From: Enterobacter sp. C2
GTDB lineage: Bacteria; Pseudomonadota; Gammaproteobacteria; Enterobacterales; Enterobacteriaceae
Length of the DNA: 64,000 bases
NCBI RefSeq assembly: GCF_019880405.1
Contig: NZ_CP082269.1
Coordinates: 186,001 to 250,000 of the forward strand
Reading direction: 5' to 3'
Shown: positions 38,597 through 47,805 of the stretch, in pieces
How positions within the stretch are numbered: position 1 is the first letter of the stretch
Layout of the letters: every line of letters begins with the position of its first letter
The notes under the pieces: generated by a model
What the model was told of the DNA's origin: nothing
Database searches by the model: none
The model's input: only the letters and a program-made list of their open reading frames with translations
Made by a program: the position numbers and the translations under genes

Positions 38597-39589
38597 TTAC
38601 GATCGTAAATCTTTAAGCAATGCCGCGTGGAAGCGCGCCGGATCTTCCATCTGCGGGGCGTGGCCCATGCCGTCAAACTCTATCAGCGTCGCGCCAGGGA
38701 TCTGCTTCGCGGCCTCTTTGCCCAGCACGCTATAGTTACCCACGGCTTTTTTCACCTCCGGCGGCGCGGTATCGCTGCCTGGGGCAGTAGTATCCCCGGT
38801 GCCGATAAACAGCGTCGTCGGTACCCGCAGATCCTTAAACTCATAGACCACCGGCTGGGTAGCGATCATGTCGTAGAGCAGGGCGGAATTCCACGCTACG
38901 CGCTCCTTACCCGGCCCGTTGCTTAGCCCGGCCAGCATATCGACCCACCTGTCATACTCCGGCTTCCAGTTGCCCATGTAGTAGGTCTTCTGCTCATAGG
39001 CTTTGATGCTCTGGGCGCTGGTTTTTAGCTCCCGCTGATACCACTCGTCAACGCTGCGGTAGGGCACGCCTTTGGCTTTCCAGTCCTCAAGGCCGATGGG
39101 GTTGACCATCACCAGCTTCTCGGTCTGCTGCGGGTACATCAGGGCGTAGCGGGTGGCCAGCATCCCGCCGGTAGAGTGGCCTATCACCGTAGCTTTCTTG
39201 ATCCCCAGCGAGTCGAGCAGCTGATGGGTATTGCGCGCCAACTGCTGGAAGCTGTACTGATAGCTGGCGGGCTTGGTAGAGGTGCAGAAGCCAATCTGAT
39301 CCGGGGCGACGACCCGATACCCGGCATCGTGCAGGACGCGGATTGTCTCCTCCCAGGTGGCGGCGCAGAAGTTTTTGCCGTGCAGGAGCACGACCGTGTG
39401 ACCGTTGGGCTTATCCGCCTGAAGATCCATGTAGCCCATGCTGAGCGGCTGCTTCTGCGACTGAAAATCAAACTTTTTGAGTTCCCAGGGGTAGCTAAAA
39501 CCCTCCAGGTGTTCACCGTATTCTGCCGCTGCAGCTGTCCCGCTGAAGAGCAGGGCGGCCAGCACACAACGTGAGATTTTCTTAGGCAT
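38597..39589 (-). CDS. Exported alpha/beta hydrolase
   Basis: 330-residue alpha/beta-hydrolase with a signal peptide (KKISRCVLAALLFSGTAAAA, cleavage near residue 21). HGKNFCAATWE holds the oxyanion-hole region, GHSTGG contains the nucleophilic serine, IGTGDTTAPG the acid and DGMGHAPQ the catalytic histidine. The start at 39589 has GGAGA upstream and removes a nine-residue extension available from 39616, which would overlap the upstream SDR gene. Esterase or lipase activity is likely; the substrate is unknown. It is probably co-transcribed with the SDR gene, whose stop lies 20 bp before this start. Confidence 0.85.
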   Translation of the reverse strand: MPKKISRCVLAALLFSGTAAAAEYGEHLEGFSYPWELKKFDFQSQKQPLSMGYMDLQADKPNGHTVVLLHGKNFCAATWEETIRVLHDAGYRVVAPDQIGFCTSTKPASYQYSFQQLARNTHQLLDSLGIKKATVIGHSTGGMLATRYALMYPQQTEKLVMVNPIGLEDWKAKGVPYRSVDEWYQRELKTSAQSIKAYEQKTYYMGNWKPEYDRWVDMLAGLSNGPGKERVAWNSALLYDMIATQPVVYEFKDLRVPTTLFIGTGDTTAPGSDTAPPEVKKAVGNYSVLGKEAAKQIPGATLIEFDGMGHAPQMEDPARFHAALLKDLRS

Positions 39590-39608
39590 AACGGGTCTCC
39601 ACGCTGGG

Positions 39609-40403
39609 TTATACAATATCGTCTACCACGCCACCGTCGACGCGCAGCGCCGCGCCGGAGGTCGCCGAGGCCTGGGTTGAGCAGACGTAAACCACCATAT
39701 TGGCAACTTCATCCACCGTGGCGGCACGCTGGATCACCGAGGTAGGACGGTTGGCTTTCACAAACTCGGTGGCGACCGTCTCCAGCGATTTGCCGGTTTT
39801 GTCTATTTCGCTCTGCATCATGGCGGCAAAGCCGTCGGAAAGCGTTGGGCCCGGCAGCACGCTGTTGACCGTCACGCCGCTGCCCGCCACGTATTTTGCC
39901 AGCCCGCGCGCCAGGGAGAGCTGCGCCGTTTTGGTGACGCCGTAGTGGATCATATCCGCCGGAATGTTCAGCGCCGATTCAGAAGAGATAAAGACCACCC
40001 GGCCCCAGCCCTTCTTCACCATCCCCGGCAGCAGGGCGCGCGCCAGGCGAACGCCGGACATCACGTTGGTTTGCCAGTACGTATCCCAGGTGGCGTCGTC
40101 GGTGGCGCTGAAATCGGACGGGCCGTAGATGCCGGCATTGTTAACCAGGATATCCACGGACGCGGCGGTTTTCAGTACTGATTCAACGCCTTCAGGCGTG
40201 CTGAGATCGGCGATAGTGGCCCGCACCTCTACACCCGGCACCGCCTGCTGCAGCTGCTGAATGCCCTGGTTAACGCTCTCCTGGCTGCGACCGTTGAGGA
40301 TCACTTCCGCACCGCTCTCCGCCAGCCCGCGCGCAATCGCAAATCCAATCCCGGCGGTAGACGCCGTCACCAGCGCAACTTTGCCTGTTAAATCAATCTT
40401 CAT
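39609..40403 (-). CDS. Short-chain dehydrogenase/reductase
   Basis: 264-residue classical SDR. TASTAGIGFAIARGLA is the cofactor motif (residues 13-20 in core), DILVNNAGIYGPS the structural motif, and SSESALNIPADMIHYGVTK supplies the catalytic Ser, Tyr and Lys. The C-terminal SGAALRVDGGVVDDIV is typical of the family. It precedes the exported hydrolase gene in the same direction and follows the LysR gene by 44 bp. The three may form one unit, in which case the LysR gene would be autogenously coupled to it. Confidence 0.9.
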   Translation of the reverse strand: MKIDLTGKVALVTASTAGIGFAIARGLAESGAEVILNGRSQESVNQGIQQLQQAVPGVEVRATIADLSTPEGVESVLKTAASVDILVNNAGIYGPSDFSATDDATWDTYWQTNVMSGVRLARALLPGMVKKGWGRVVFISSESALNIPADMIHYGVTKTAQLSLARGLAKYVAGSGVTVNSVLPGPTLSDGFAAMMQSEIDKTGKSLETVATEFVKANRPTSVIQRAATVDEVANMVVYVCSTQASATSGAALRVDGGVVDDIV

Positions 40404-40447
40404 CGTTTGCTCCCGTAGATGTCGTTATTGAACGTTAAGCATAGACG

Positions 40448-41302
40448 CTACTTAGCAGACGTCAGGAGTTTCAGTAGCGTCTCAACCTGCTCATCGAGGG
40501 GCATTAAGTCTTTCTTTACAATCAGGTGCAGGGGCGTAGCGCGGCGCACGCCATGGCCGAGGGGCAGCGTTTTTAAGACGCCCGCCTCCAGCTGCTCGCG
40601 GATCCGCTCTTCCGGTAGCCAGCCATACCCCACCTGATACATTACTGCGTCAATCGCGGCATCGATGGTTGAGAAGGTCCAGGCTTCGCTGGTGGACTGC
40701 TGAGCACTGTCACTTCCGGCGATGCGGATCAGCGGCCAGGCAGAGAGCGTTTCGTCATCTAACGTACTCAATGCAAAGAGCGGATGGTCGCGGTGGGCCA
40801 CGGCGATGAAATCCACGTTCATCAGCCACTCCCCGCGTCCGGTCATATCCTGACGGCGCGGCAGGATCATCACGTCGGCTTCACTGTGCGCGGGTAGGGC
40901 AACGTTTTCCTGGGCTTCGGTGAGATGCACCTGCGTCTGGGGATAGCGCTGCTGAAACTGACGCAAGATGGCAAACAGATGGCTGCGGGGAAAGATGCTG
41001 TCGACCACCAAATCAAGGCGAGTGCGCATACCGTTACGCAAGGTTGACGCACGCGTTTCGACATAGGCAAAGGCCTTCAGCAAGGGCTTAACCTGGGTTA
41101 ACAGCAGCTCCCCGGCAGGCGTTAACACAGCGCGTCGGCCTTCCGGCACGAGCAGCGCGATGCCCAAACGCTCTTGCAACAGCGCCAGGTTGTAGCTCAC
41201 TGACGACTGGCTGCGGTGCGTCTCTTCGGCGGCTTTGGCAAAGCTGCCCAGCTCAATCACTTTTTCCAGCAGTGACCACTGCTCAAGGGTTGTCTTGTGC
41301 AT
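40448..41302 (-). CDS. LysR-family regulator, probable controller of padC
   Basis: 284-residue LysR-type regulator: N-terminal winged HTH (LLEKVIELGSFAKAAEETHRSQSSVSYNL) and an effector-binding domain. It lies back to back with padC across 98 bp, the arrangement seen for phenolic acid decarboxylase in Klebsiella and Enterobacter, so it probably senses p-coumarate or ferulate. The gap contains AATTA/TAATT arms near 41305-41325 that could be a LysR site, without more support than that. In Gram-positive bacteria the equivalent control is by PadR, which is unrelated. Confidence 0.87.
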   Translation of the reverse strand: MHKTTLEQWSLLEKVIELGSFAKAAEETHRSQSSVSYNLALLQERLGIALLVPEGRRAVLTPAGELLLTQVKPLLKAFAYVETRASTLRNGMRTRLDLVVDSIFPRSHLFAILRQFQQRYPQTQVHLTEAQENVALPAHSEADVMILPRRQDMTGRGEWLMNVDFIAVAHRDHPLFALSTLDDETLSAWPLIRIAGSDSAQQSTSEAWTFSTIDAAIDAVMYQVGYGWLPEERIREQLEAGVLKTLPLGHGVRRATPLHLIVKKDLMPLDEQVETLLKLLTSAK

Positions 41303-41400
41303 AAATTATCTAAAAAGTTAATTAATTTCATCCAAAATCAGCGTTATTAATCCATAATTTGCAGCGGTACGCTATCTCTATCACATGAAGGAGGTAAAAA

Positions 41401-41907
41401 ATGAACAGCTTTGATAAACACGATCTGAGTGGATTTGTCGGTAAACACCTGGTTTACACCTACGACAACGGCTGGAATTACGAGATTTATGTGAAAAACG
41501 AGTCGACGCTGGACTACCGTATTCATAGCGGGATTGTTGGCAATCGCTGGGTGAAAGATCAGCATGCCTGGATCGTGCGGGTAGGTGAGAGCACCTACAA
41601 AATTTCCTGGACCGAGCCGACCGGTACCGACGTTAGCTTGATTGTTAACCTCGGTGACCGGCTGTTCCACGGGACGATCTTTTTCCCGCGCTGGGTCATA
41701 AACAATCCGGAAAAAACCGTCTGTTTCCAGAACGATCATATTCCGCTTATGGAGTCATATCGCGAGGCGGGGCCTGCTTACCCAACGGAGGTGATCGATG
41801 AGTTCGCGACCATCACCTTTGTGCGCGACTGCGGGGCAAATAACGACAGCGTCATCGACTGTGCAGCCAGCGAGCTGCCAGAGAACTTCCCGGAAAACCT
41901 GAAGTAG
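41401..41907 (+). CDS. padC: Phenolic acid decarboxylase PadC
   Basis: 168-residue cytosolic enzyme that decarboxylates p-coumaric, ferulic and caffeic acids to vinylphenols without a cofactor, detoxifying plant hydroxycinnamates. The active-site residues of the family are all visible: Tyr19 and Tyr21 (LVYTYDNGW), Arg49 (GNRWVKDQ) and Glu72 (SWTEPTG), equivalent to Tyr11, Tyr13, Arg41 and Glu64 of the Bacillus enzyme. The length is as expected. GGAGG at 41390-41394 is a strong ribosome binding site. A divergent LysR gene probably regulates it. Its presence suggests life on or near plant material. Confidence 0.96.
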   Translation: MNSFDKHDLSGFVGKHLVYTYDNGWNYEIYVKNESTLDYRIHSGIVGNRWVKDQHAWIVRVGESTYKISWTEPTGTDVSLIVNLGDRLFHGTIFFPRWVINNPEKTVCFQNDHIPLMESYREAGPAYPTEVIDEFATITFVRDCGANNDSVIDCAASELPENFPENLK

Positions 41908-41943
41908 GCTCACCGGGTACGGGCAACCGCTGGTGAGAATGCC

Positions 41944-43005
41944 CTAGCCCGGCAGTCGGCTTTTTGGCCGTCCTGGACCCAGCAGGATGGCCAGCTTACT
42001 GCCCCCTTTGGTGGTCTCCATCCAAATTTTACACACGCTGGTGAGCGGCACCGAGAGAAGCATGCCCACCGGTCCCAGCAGCCATCCCCACACCAGCAGC
42101 GAGAGGAACACCACCAGCGTAGACATCCCCAGCCGATGACCCATCATGCGCGGTTCAAGAATGTTGCCCAACAGCATATGCACCACCAGGAAGAGCGCGC
42201 CGACCATGAAAAATTCATAGTAGCCGTTGAACAGCAGCGCCTGGATCATCGGCGGAATGGCCGATAGCACGGAGCCGATATTGGGCACGTAGTTCAGCAG
42301 GAATGCCAACACGCCCCACATCAGGGCAAACTGGACATCCAGCAGCATCAGCCCCAGCCAGATAATCACCCCGGTCCACAGGCTAATGAGCGTCTTGAGC
42401 GCCAGATAGTGCGAAACGCCTTTCAACGCCCGGTGCAGGCCCGCGATGTGGATCTGCGGATTATTCAGCGCGAAGCGCAGCTTGTAGGGCACGTGACGAA
42501 CTTCAAACAGCATGAACACCACCGTCATTACCAGCAGAACGACGCTGGCCATGGCGTTGGAGAGTTGCGCCATCAGCGTGGTGGCGAAGGTCATCATCTT
42601 ATCGGAGTCCATGCGCTGCAGCATACGCTCCGGCGAGATGTGCAGATTCAAAAAAGGCAGCGCCTGCTGTAGGGCGACAATTTTGCGCGTTAACTCCCGG
42701 TTATATTTCGGTAGCAGGTTAATAAAGTCGGTTGTCGAGGCAGCGAGCACGCCAAACAGGGCGGTAAGCACCACCAGCATCACCACCACCACGATAGTTA
42801 TTGCGAGGGGGCGTTTAATTCCACGACGTAAAAACCAGGTGACCAGAGGATTAAGGACGATAGCAAAGAAGAGCGCCAGCAAAAGCTGGACGATAATATC
42901 GGCCGCCGCATGGATACCCGCAAGGATAATCACCAGCGCGGCCAGTTTGACAAGAATGTGCAGTCCTGCTTTATCACCAGATTTTTCAGGCAATATGTTG
43001 AGCAT
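41944..43005 (-). CDS. yhhT: AI-2E-family transporter YhhT
   Basis: 353-residue inner-membrane protein with about eight helices, closely similar to E. coli YhhT throughout, down to the C-terminal KLAILLGPGRPKSRLPG. The conserved segments of the AI-2 exporter superfamily are visible (FLLNYVPNIGSVLSAIPPM and GNILEPRMMGHRLGMS). TqsA in the family exports autoinducer-2, others move Na+/H+; YhhT itself has no assigned substrate. It is divergent from yhhS, as in E. coli. It marks the right edge of the accessory region. Confidence 0.94.
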   Translation of the reverse strand: MLNILPEKSGDKAGLHILVKLAALVIILAGIHAAADIIVQLLLALFFAIVLNPLVTWFLRRGIKRPLAITIVVVVMLVVLTALFGVLAASTTDFINLLPKYNRELTRKIVALQQALPFLNLHISPERMLQRMDSDKMMTFATTLMAQLSNAMASVVLLVMTVVFMLFEVRHVPYKLRFALNNPQIHIAGLHRALKGVSHYLALKTLISLWTGVIIWLGLMLLDVQFALMWGVLAFLLNYVPNIGSVLSAIPPMIQALLFNGYYEFFMVGALFLVVHMLLGNILEPRMMGHRLGMSTLVVFLSLLVWGWLLGPVGMLLSVPLTSVCKIWMETTKGGSKLAILLGPGRPKSRLPG

Positions 43006-43160
43006 GTTGAATTCCTTTTATCGCTGTGCACGTTAAGTGTAGTGCCTTGTTGGGGCTTCGCTTAAGACGGATAATCTTATTGTGAAGGCTGATTTTCACG
43101 CCTCGCCGTGGTAATAGTGAAACACTCCTGTAAAGAACCGCTGTAAAACTGGTGAGCTTG

Positions 43161-44369
43161 ATGCCTGAACCCGTCGCCGACCCGGCGCTAAGCGGAGTGC
43201 GCCTTAACCTGCGCATTATCTCCGTCGTTATATTTAACTTCGCAAGTTACTTCATTATTGGTCTGCCGCTGGCCGTACTGCCGGGCTATGTTCACGACGT
43301 TATGGGGTTTAGCGCCTTCTGGGCGGGGCTGGTGATCAGCCTGCAATATTTCGCCACGCTCCTGAGCCGCCCGCACGCCGGGCGCTATGCCGATAGTCTG
43401 GGGCCAAAAAAGATCGTGCTCTTTGGCCTGTGCGGCTGCTTTCTGAGCGGCGTCGGCTACCTGCTGGCGAGTATAGGCAGCGGCTGGCCCATCGTCAGCC
43501 TGACACTGCTCTGCGTCGGCAGGGTGATCCTCGGCGTAGGTCAGAGCTTTGCCGGTACCGGCTCGACGCTCTGGGGCGTAGGAACGGTGGGGTCGCTGCA
43601 CATCGGCAAGGTCATCTCCTGGAACGGTATCGCCTCCTATGGTGCGATGGCGCTCGGCGCACCGCTGGGTGTGCTCTGCTTTCACTACGTTGGCCTGACC
43701 GGACTGTCCCTCACCATCATGGCCGTGGCGCTGGTGGCGTTCCTCTTTGCCCTGACTCGTCCGGCGGTAAAGGTGAGGAAAGGCAAGCCGCTGCCGTTTC
43801 GCGACGTACTGGGGCGGATCTGGCTCTACGGCATGGCACTGGCGCTGGGCTCTGCCGGATTTGGCGTCATCGCTACCTTTATTACCCTTTTCTATGATGC
43901 GAAAGGCTGGGACGGTACGGCCTTTGCTCTGACGCTCTTTAGCTGTGCATTTATCGGCGCGCGCCTCTTTTTCCCCAATAGCATCAGCCGGTTAGGTGGC
44001 CTCAACGTGGCGCTGATCTGCTTTGCGGTTGAGACGCTGGGATTAATGCTCACCGGCCTTGCCTCTGCGCCCTGGATGGCGAAAGTCGGCGTGCTGCTGG
44101 CGGGGGCGGGGTTCTCGCTGGTCTTCCCGGCGCTGGGCGTCGTGGCGGTTAAAGCGGTGCCGCAGCAGAATCAGGGCGCGGCGCTGGCGACCTATACGGT
44201 GTTTATGGACCTGGCCCTGGGCATCACCGGGCCGGCGGCCGGGCTGCTGATGGCGTGGACCGGTATCTCGTCAATCTATATTGCGGCGGCAGGGCTGGTA
44301 GCAGTGGCGTTGCTGCTGGCGTGGCAGTTAAAAAAACGGCCTCCGTTGGAGACCGTTTCAGAATCGTAG
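43161..44369 (+). CDS. yhhS: MFS transporter YhhS
   Basis: 402-residue major facilitator with 12 predicted helices, similar to E. coli YhhS. HAGRYADSLGPKKIVLFG is the loop 2-3 motif, and GQSFAGTGSTLWGVGTVGSLHIG and VFPALGVVAVKAVPQQNQG are conserved in the family. The ATG at 43161 (MPEPVADPAL) matches the E. coli start and has GGTGAG five bases upstream; a GTG at 43152 is also in frame. Overexpressed YhhS has been linked to efflux of arabinose and glyphosate-type compounds in E. coli; the natural role is unclear. A REP element follows. Confidence 0.93.
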   Translation: MPEPVADPALSGVRLNLRIISVVIFNFASYFIIGLPLAVLPGYVHDVMGFSAFWAGLVISLQYFATLLSRPHAGRYADSLGPKKIVLFGLCGCFLSGVGYLLASIGSGWPIVSLTLLCVGRVILGVGQSFAGTGSTLWGVGTVGSLHIGKVISWNGIASYGAMALGAPLGVLCFHYVGLTGLSLTIMAVALVAFLFALTRPAVKVRKGKPLPFRDVLGRIWLYGMALALGSAGFGVIATFITLFYDAKGWDGTAFALTLFSCAFIGARLFFPNSISRLGGLNVALICFAVETLGLMLTGLASAPWMAKVGVLLAGAGFSLVFPALGVVAVKAVPQQNQGAALATYTVFMDLALGITGPAAGLLMAWTGISSIYIAAAGLVAVALLLAWQLKKRPPLETVSES

Positions 44370-44400
44370 GCCCGGCAAGCAGCGCGCCGCCGGGCGTTAT
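44366..44400. repeat. REP element between yhhS and dcrB
   Basis: CGTAGGCCCGGCAAGC followed by GCCGCCGGGCGTTA at the end of convergent genes: the standard REP composition, overlapping the yhhS stop codon. Confidence 0.8.
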
Positions 44401-44406
44401 ATACAA

Positions 44407-44964
44407 TTAGTTAATCACGATGGTGTTGATAATATTCTCTGCTGCGCTCTGCGCCTGCTGCTGGTTTTCTGCTGGCAGCGTGACCTGGATGGTCAGCAGC
44501 TTGCCATCAACCTTACCCAGCACCACGGAGGACCAGGCGGTCTGGCCTTTTGCGGAGATGATGCTGTCCAACTGCTGCAGCGTATGACCTTTCACCTCGA
44601 TGGATTTATTGGTCACCACCTGCAGCTGCGGATCGCGGCTGCGCTGCTGCTCTTCCAGACGTTTCGTCAGCACCGGCAGCTCTTCATTGGTGGTATCGCC
44701 AACGATCACAATCACCGCTTTCTGGCCGGTGGCGTCGGAGTAGACGTGCATATTATTCGCCTGGGTACCCAGCTTGCCGCTCTGATCGCTCATGTCGGCA
44801 GGCAGGGAGAAGGTCACCTTGCCATCCAGCAGGCTCACCGGCTGACCGGTCGCGTTGCTCTCCGACGCGGCACCCTGTGCAGGCGTTTTCGCATCGTTGT
44901 TATCACAGGCCGCCAGCCCTAACACCAGCAGGCCAATCCCGACGTACTTAACCAGATTGCGCAT
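44407..44964 (-). CDS. dcrB: Inner-membrane-associated lipoprotein DcrB
   Basis: 185-residue lipoprotein: the lipobox LGLAAC places the lipidated cysteine at residue 20. The mature part is preserved from E. coli ([33 protein letters not shown]). DcrB was found as a host factor for phages C1 and C6 and later connected with lipoprotein maturation and envelope integrity. The start at 44964 ([11 protein letters not shown]) has GAAAGGAAG upstream; an in-frame ATG at 45018 is unsupported. It follows yhhQ by 72 bp in the same direction, as in E. coli. Confidence 0.95.
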   Translation of the reverse strand: MRNLVKYVGIGLLVLGLAACDNNDAKTPAQGAASESNATGQPVSLLDGKVTFSLPADMSDQSGKLGTQANNMHVYSDATGQKAVIVIVGDTTNEELPVLTKRLEEQQRSRDPQLQVVTNKSIEVKGHTLQQLDSIISAKGQTAWSSVVLGKVDGKLLTIQVTLPAENQQQAQSAAENIINTIVIN

Positions 44965-45036
44965 TGACTTCTTCCTTTCGATAAACGGCCAAAACGGCTC
45001 ATAGGCCCATCTTATCACAAGTTAGAAGGCGTACCT

Positions 45037-45702
45037 TTAACTGGTCTGCAACGCAGAAATTTCAGATTTATCCGCCAGCTTTTTCAGGCACATATTCAGC
45101 AATACACCATACATCGGCAGGAAGAACAGAATGCTGATAAGCACCTTAAAGCTGTAGTCCACCAGCGCGATTTCGGTCCAGTGCTGGGCCATAAACGCGT
45201 CCGGACTACGCCAGAAGGCGATAAAGAAGAAGGCAACGGTATCGCTGGCGTTACCGAACACGGTGGAGGCGGTCGGAGCCAGCCACCAGCGGCGATTCTG
45301 ACGCAGGCGGTTAAAGACGCGCACGTCGAGGATCTGCCCCAGGGTGTACGCCATAAAGCTGGCGGCGGCGATGCGGGCGACAAACAGGTTAAAGTGTGTC
45401 AGTGCGCCAAAGCCCTGCCAGCTGCCCATATAAAACAGCGACGAGACGATGTAGGAGATAATCAGTGCCGGGATCATGACGGCAAAGATGATCCGCCGGG
45501 CGAGCGGTGCGCCAAAAATACGCACGGTCAGGTCGGTGGCGAGGAAGATAAAGGGAAAGCTAAACGCGCCCCAGGTGGTATGGAAACCAAACACCGAGAT
45601 CGGCAGCTGTACCAGGTAGTTGCTGGAGGTGATCACCAGCAGATGAAAAAGCGATAGCCAGAACAGCGCCTTCATGCGCTGAGATTGCGAGAACTGCGTC
45701 AT
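45037..45702 (-). CDS. yhhQ: Queuosine precursor transporter YhhQ
   Basis: 221-residue inner-membrane protein of the YhhQ/VUT-1 family that imports the queuosine precursors preQ0 and preQ1 for tRNA modification. Six or so helices are predicted; conserved stretches are NYLVQLPISVFGFHTTWGAF, FLATDLTVRIFG, YTLGQILDVRVFNRLRQ and TASTVFGNASDTVAFFFIAF. The length equals the E. coli protein. It is divergent from tusA, itself a tRNA thiolation gene. Confidence 0.96.
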   Translation of the reverse strand: MTQFSQSQRMKALFWLSLFHLLVITSSNYLVQLPISVFGFHTTWGAFSFPFIFLATDLTVRIFGAPLARRIIFAVMIPALIISYIVSSLFYMGSWQGFGALTHFNLFVARIAAASFMAYTLGQILDVRVFNRLRQNRRWWLAPTASTVFGNASDTVAFFFIAFWRSPDAFMAQHWTEIALVDYSFKVLISILFFLPMYGVLLNMCLKKLADKSEISALQTS

Positions 45703-45869
45703 ATTGTGACCTTTTTATGAGTTGGGGTGAGGGAACCCAATTTGAACCGCCGCATCATACTGCTTTAGCACCACTTTGCAATGGTTAAAATGCACGCAAT
45801 CGTTAACATGGTTTGCATTGCAACGATCGCGGCGTAAACTACAGCGGTTTTTGACGGAATGAGCTAAAA

Positions 45870-46115
45870 ATGACCGATCTCTTTACTACGCCAGACCATA
45901 CCCTTGACGCTCAGGGGCTGCGCTGCCCGGAACCCGTGATGATGGTACGTAAAACTGTACGCACCATGCAGGCCGGGGAAACCTTATTGATTATCGCCGA
46001 CGATCCCGCTACCACGCGCGATATTCCCGGATTTTGCCGCTTTATGGAGCACGAGCTGGTCGCCCAGCAGGTAGAGGCGCTGCCGTACCGTTATCTGCTA
46101 CGTAAAGGGCAGTAG
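45870..46115 (+). CDS. tusA: Sulfur carrier protein TusA
   Basis: 81-residue sulfur-transfer protein. The acceptor cysteine is Cys19 in the LRCPEPVM motif (CPxP), which takes persulfide sulfur from IscS and passes it to TusBCD for 2-thiolation of wobble uridine 34, and to molybdenum cofactor synthesis. Nearly identical in length to the E. coli protein. In E. coli zntA follows directly; here a three-gene TRAP transporter lies between. Confidence 0.97.
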   Translation: MTDLFTTPDHTLDAQGLRCPEPVMMVRKTVRTMQAGETLLIIADDPATTRDIPGFCRFMEHELVAQQVEALPYRYLLRKGQ

Positions 46116-46187
46116 CACCGTTTATTAACATCATTTGGACTACCGTTGTCACATAATTGAACCATCGTTTCACAATCTTATTACTTT

Positions 46188-46203
46188 TGTGAACCGCTTC
46201 ACC
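46188..46203 (+). promoter_or_regulatory. CRP-site-like sequence upstream of the TRAP operon
   Basis: TGTGA-ACCGCT-TCACC matches the CRP consensus TGTGA-N6-TCACA at nine of ten arm positions. It lies 86 bp before the dctP-like start, a plausible activating position, and would place this uptake system under catabolite control. Confidence 0.65.
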
Positions 46204-46288
46204 TCTGCTTCTCCGGGCGTAGTGTAGTTTTTAAGCGTAAAAATAAAACGCTGTTTGCCGCTTACCTCACTACCCTGGAGTTGACTCA

Positions 46289-47260
46289 ATGAAAACGACC
46301 TTGAAGCCGTTGTTAGCCGCTCTGTGCCTGACTGCTTTTGCCTCCTCTGTTGCTGCTCAAACCATCAAAGCTGCCGATGTTCATCCGCAGGGTTATCCCA
46401 ACGTGGTGGCCGTAGAGCAGATGGGTGAAAAATTGAAACAGCAAACCGACGGTAAGCTGGAGATTAAAGTCTTCCCTGGCGGCGTGCTTGGGGATGAAAA
46501 GCAGATGATCGAGCAGGCGCAGATGGGCGCTATCGACATCATCCGCGTCTCCATGGCACCGGTGGCGGCGATCCTGCCGGACATCGAAGTCTTTACGCTG
46601 CCCTACGTCTTCCGCGATGAAGACCACATGCACAAAATTATCGACGGTGATATCGGCAAGCAGATCGGCGAGAAGCTCACCACCAACCCGAAATCCCGGC
46701 TGGTATTTCTCGGCTGGATGGACTCCGGCACCCGCAACCTGATCACCAAGGATCCGATCGTCAAACCGGAAGACCTGAAGGGCAAAAAGATCCGCGTACA
46801 GGGTAGCCCGGTGGCACTGGCCACGCTGAAAGATATGGGAGCTAACTCGGTGGCGATGGGCGTGAGTGAGGTCTACAGCGGCATGCAAACCGGTGTGATT
46901 GACGGAGCAGAGAACAACCCGCCGACCTTCGTGGCTCACAACTATATGCCGGTGGCGAAAAACTACACCCTTAGCGGCCACTTCATTACCCCAGAGATGC
47001 TGCTCTACTCCAAAGTGAAGTGGGACAAGCTCAGCGCTGACGATCAGAAAAAAATCCTCACCCTGGCCCGCGAAGCGCAGTTTGAACAGCGCAAGCTGTG
47101 GAATGCCTATAACCAGCAGGCGCTCGACAAGATGAAGGCGGGCGGCGTCCAGTTCCACGACATCGACAAATCGGTCTTTATCAAAGCGACAGAGCCGGTG
47201 CGCGCCCAGTATGGCGATAAGCATCAGGATCTGATGAAAGCCATCGCCGACGTTAAGTAA
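46289..47260 (+). CDS. TRAP transporter substrate-binding protein, DctP family
   Basis: 323-residue periplasmic binding protein with a signal peptide (KTTLKPLLAALCLTAFASSVAA, cleavage near residue 23). It has the DctP-family pattern: FPGGVLGDEKQMIEQAQMG, LGWMDSGTRNLITK, GKKIRVQGSPVALATLKDMG (containing the conserved carboxylate-binding arginine) and ENNPPTFVAHNYMPVAKNYT. It delivers an organic acid, sugar acid or similar carboxylate to the membrane subunits downstream. Substrate identity cannot be read from the sequence. It heads a three-gene operon with a CRP-like site upstream; GGAG precedes the ATG. Confidence 0.93.
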   Translation: MKTTLKPLLAALCLTAFASSVAAQTIKAADVHPQGYPNVVAVEQMGEKLKQQTDGKLEIKVFPGGVLGDEKQMIEQAQMGAIDIIRVSMAPVAAILPDIEVFTLPYVFRDEDHMHKIIDGDIGKQIGEKLTTNPKSRLVFLGWMDSGTRNLITKDPIVKPEDLKGKKIRVQGSPVALATLKDMGANSVAMGVSEVYSGMQTGVIDGAENNPPTFVAHNYMPVAKNYTLSGHFITPEMLLYSKVKWDKLSADDQKKILTLAREAQFEQRKLWNAYNQQALDKMKAGGVQFHDIDKSVFIKATEPVRAQYGDKHQDLMKAIADVK

Positions 47261-47285
47261 ATCAGACCCGTTTTGTGGAGGACGT

Positions 47286-47795
47286 ATGTCCGAACTCTAC
47301 CCGAAGTGGATGGACCGTCTGTATCTGCTCGCCATGACCGTGGCGGGCCTGTCGCTGCTGGTGATGACTATTGTGATCCCCATTGGCATCTTCTCACGCT
47401 ACGTGCTTAACCGCGGCGAGTCCTGGCCGGAGCCGATCGCCATTATCTGCATGGTGACCTTTACCTTTATCGGCGCGGCGGTCAGCTATCGCGCCGGGTC
47501 ACACATTGCGGTGAATATGCTTACCGACCGCCTGCCCGCAGCGCTGCAAGCCCTGTGCGCTCGGGTGGTGGATCTGCTGATGCTAGGGATCTCCCTGATC
47601 ATCTTCTGGTACAGCTACTGGCTATGCGTTGAGCTGTGGGAGCAGCCCGTCGCCGAGTTCCCGATCCTGACCTCCGGGGAGAGCTATTTGCCGCTGCCGC
47701 TGGGGTCGGCGATCCTGATCCTGTTTGTGCTTGAGCGCCTGATGTTTGGATCGCAGGAAAATCGTCCGGTCGTGCTGCTCGGTAACCACACTTAA
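47286..47795 (+). CDS. TRAP transporter small membrane subunit, DctQ family
   Basis: 169-residue protein with four hydrophobic helices and the DctQ pattern of a tryptophan-proline in the first loop (NRGESWPEPIAIICMVTFTFIG) and SYRAGSHIAVNMLTDRLP. It forms the membrane complex with the DctM-type subunit encoded 10 bp downstream. TGGAGG precedes the ATG. The DctQ and DctM subunits are separate here, unlike fused SiaQM-type versions. Confidence 0.93.
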   Translation: MSELYPKWMDRLYLLAMTVAGLSLLVMTIVIPIGIFSRYVLNRGESWPEPIAIICMVTFTFIGAAVSYRAGSHIAVNMLTDRLPAALQALCARVVDLLMLGISLIIFWYSYWLCVELWEQPVAEFPILTSGESYLPLPLGSAILILFVLERLMFGSQENRPVVLLGNHT

Positions 47796-47805
47796 GGGGT
47801 GAAAG

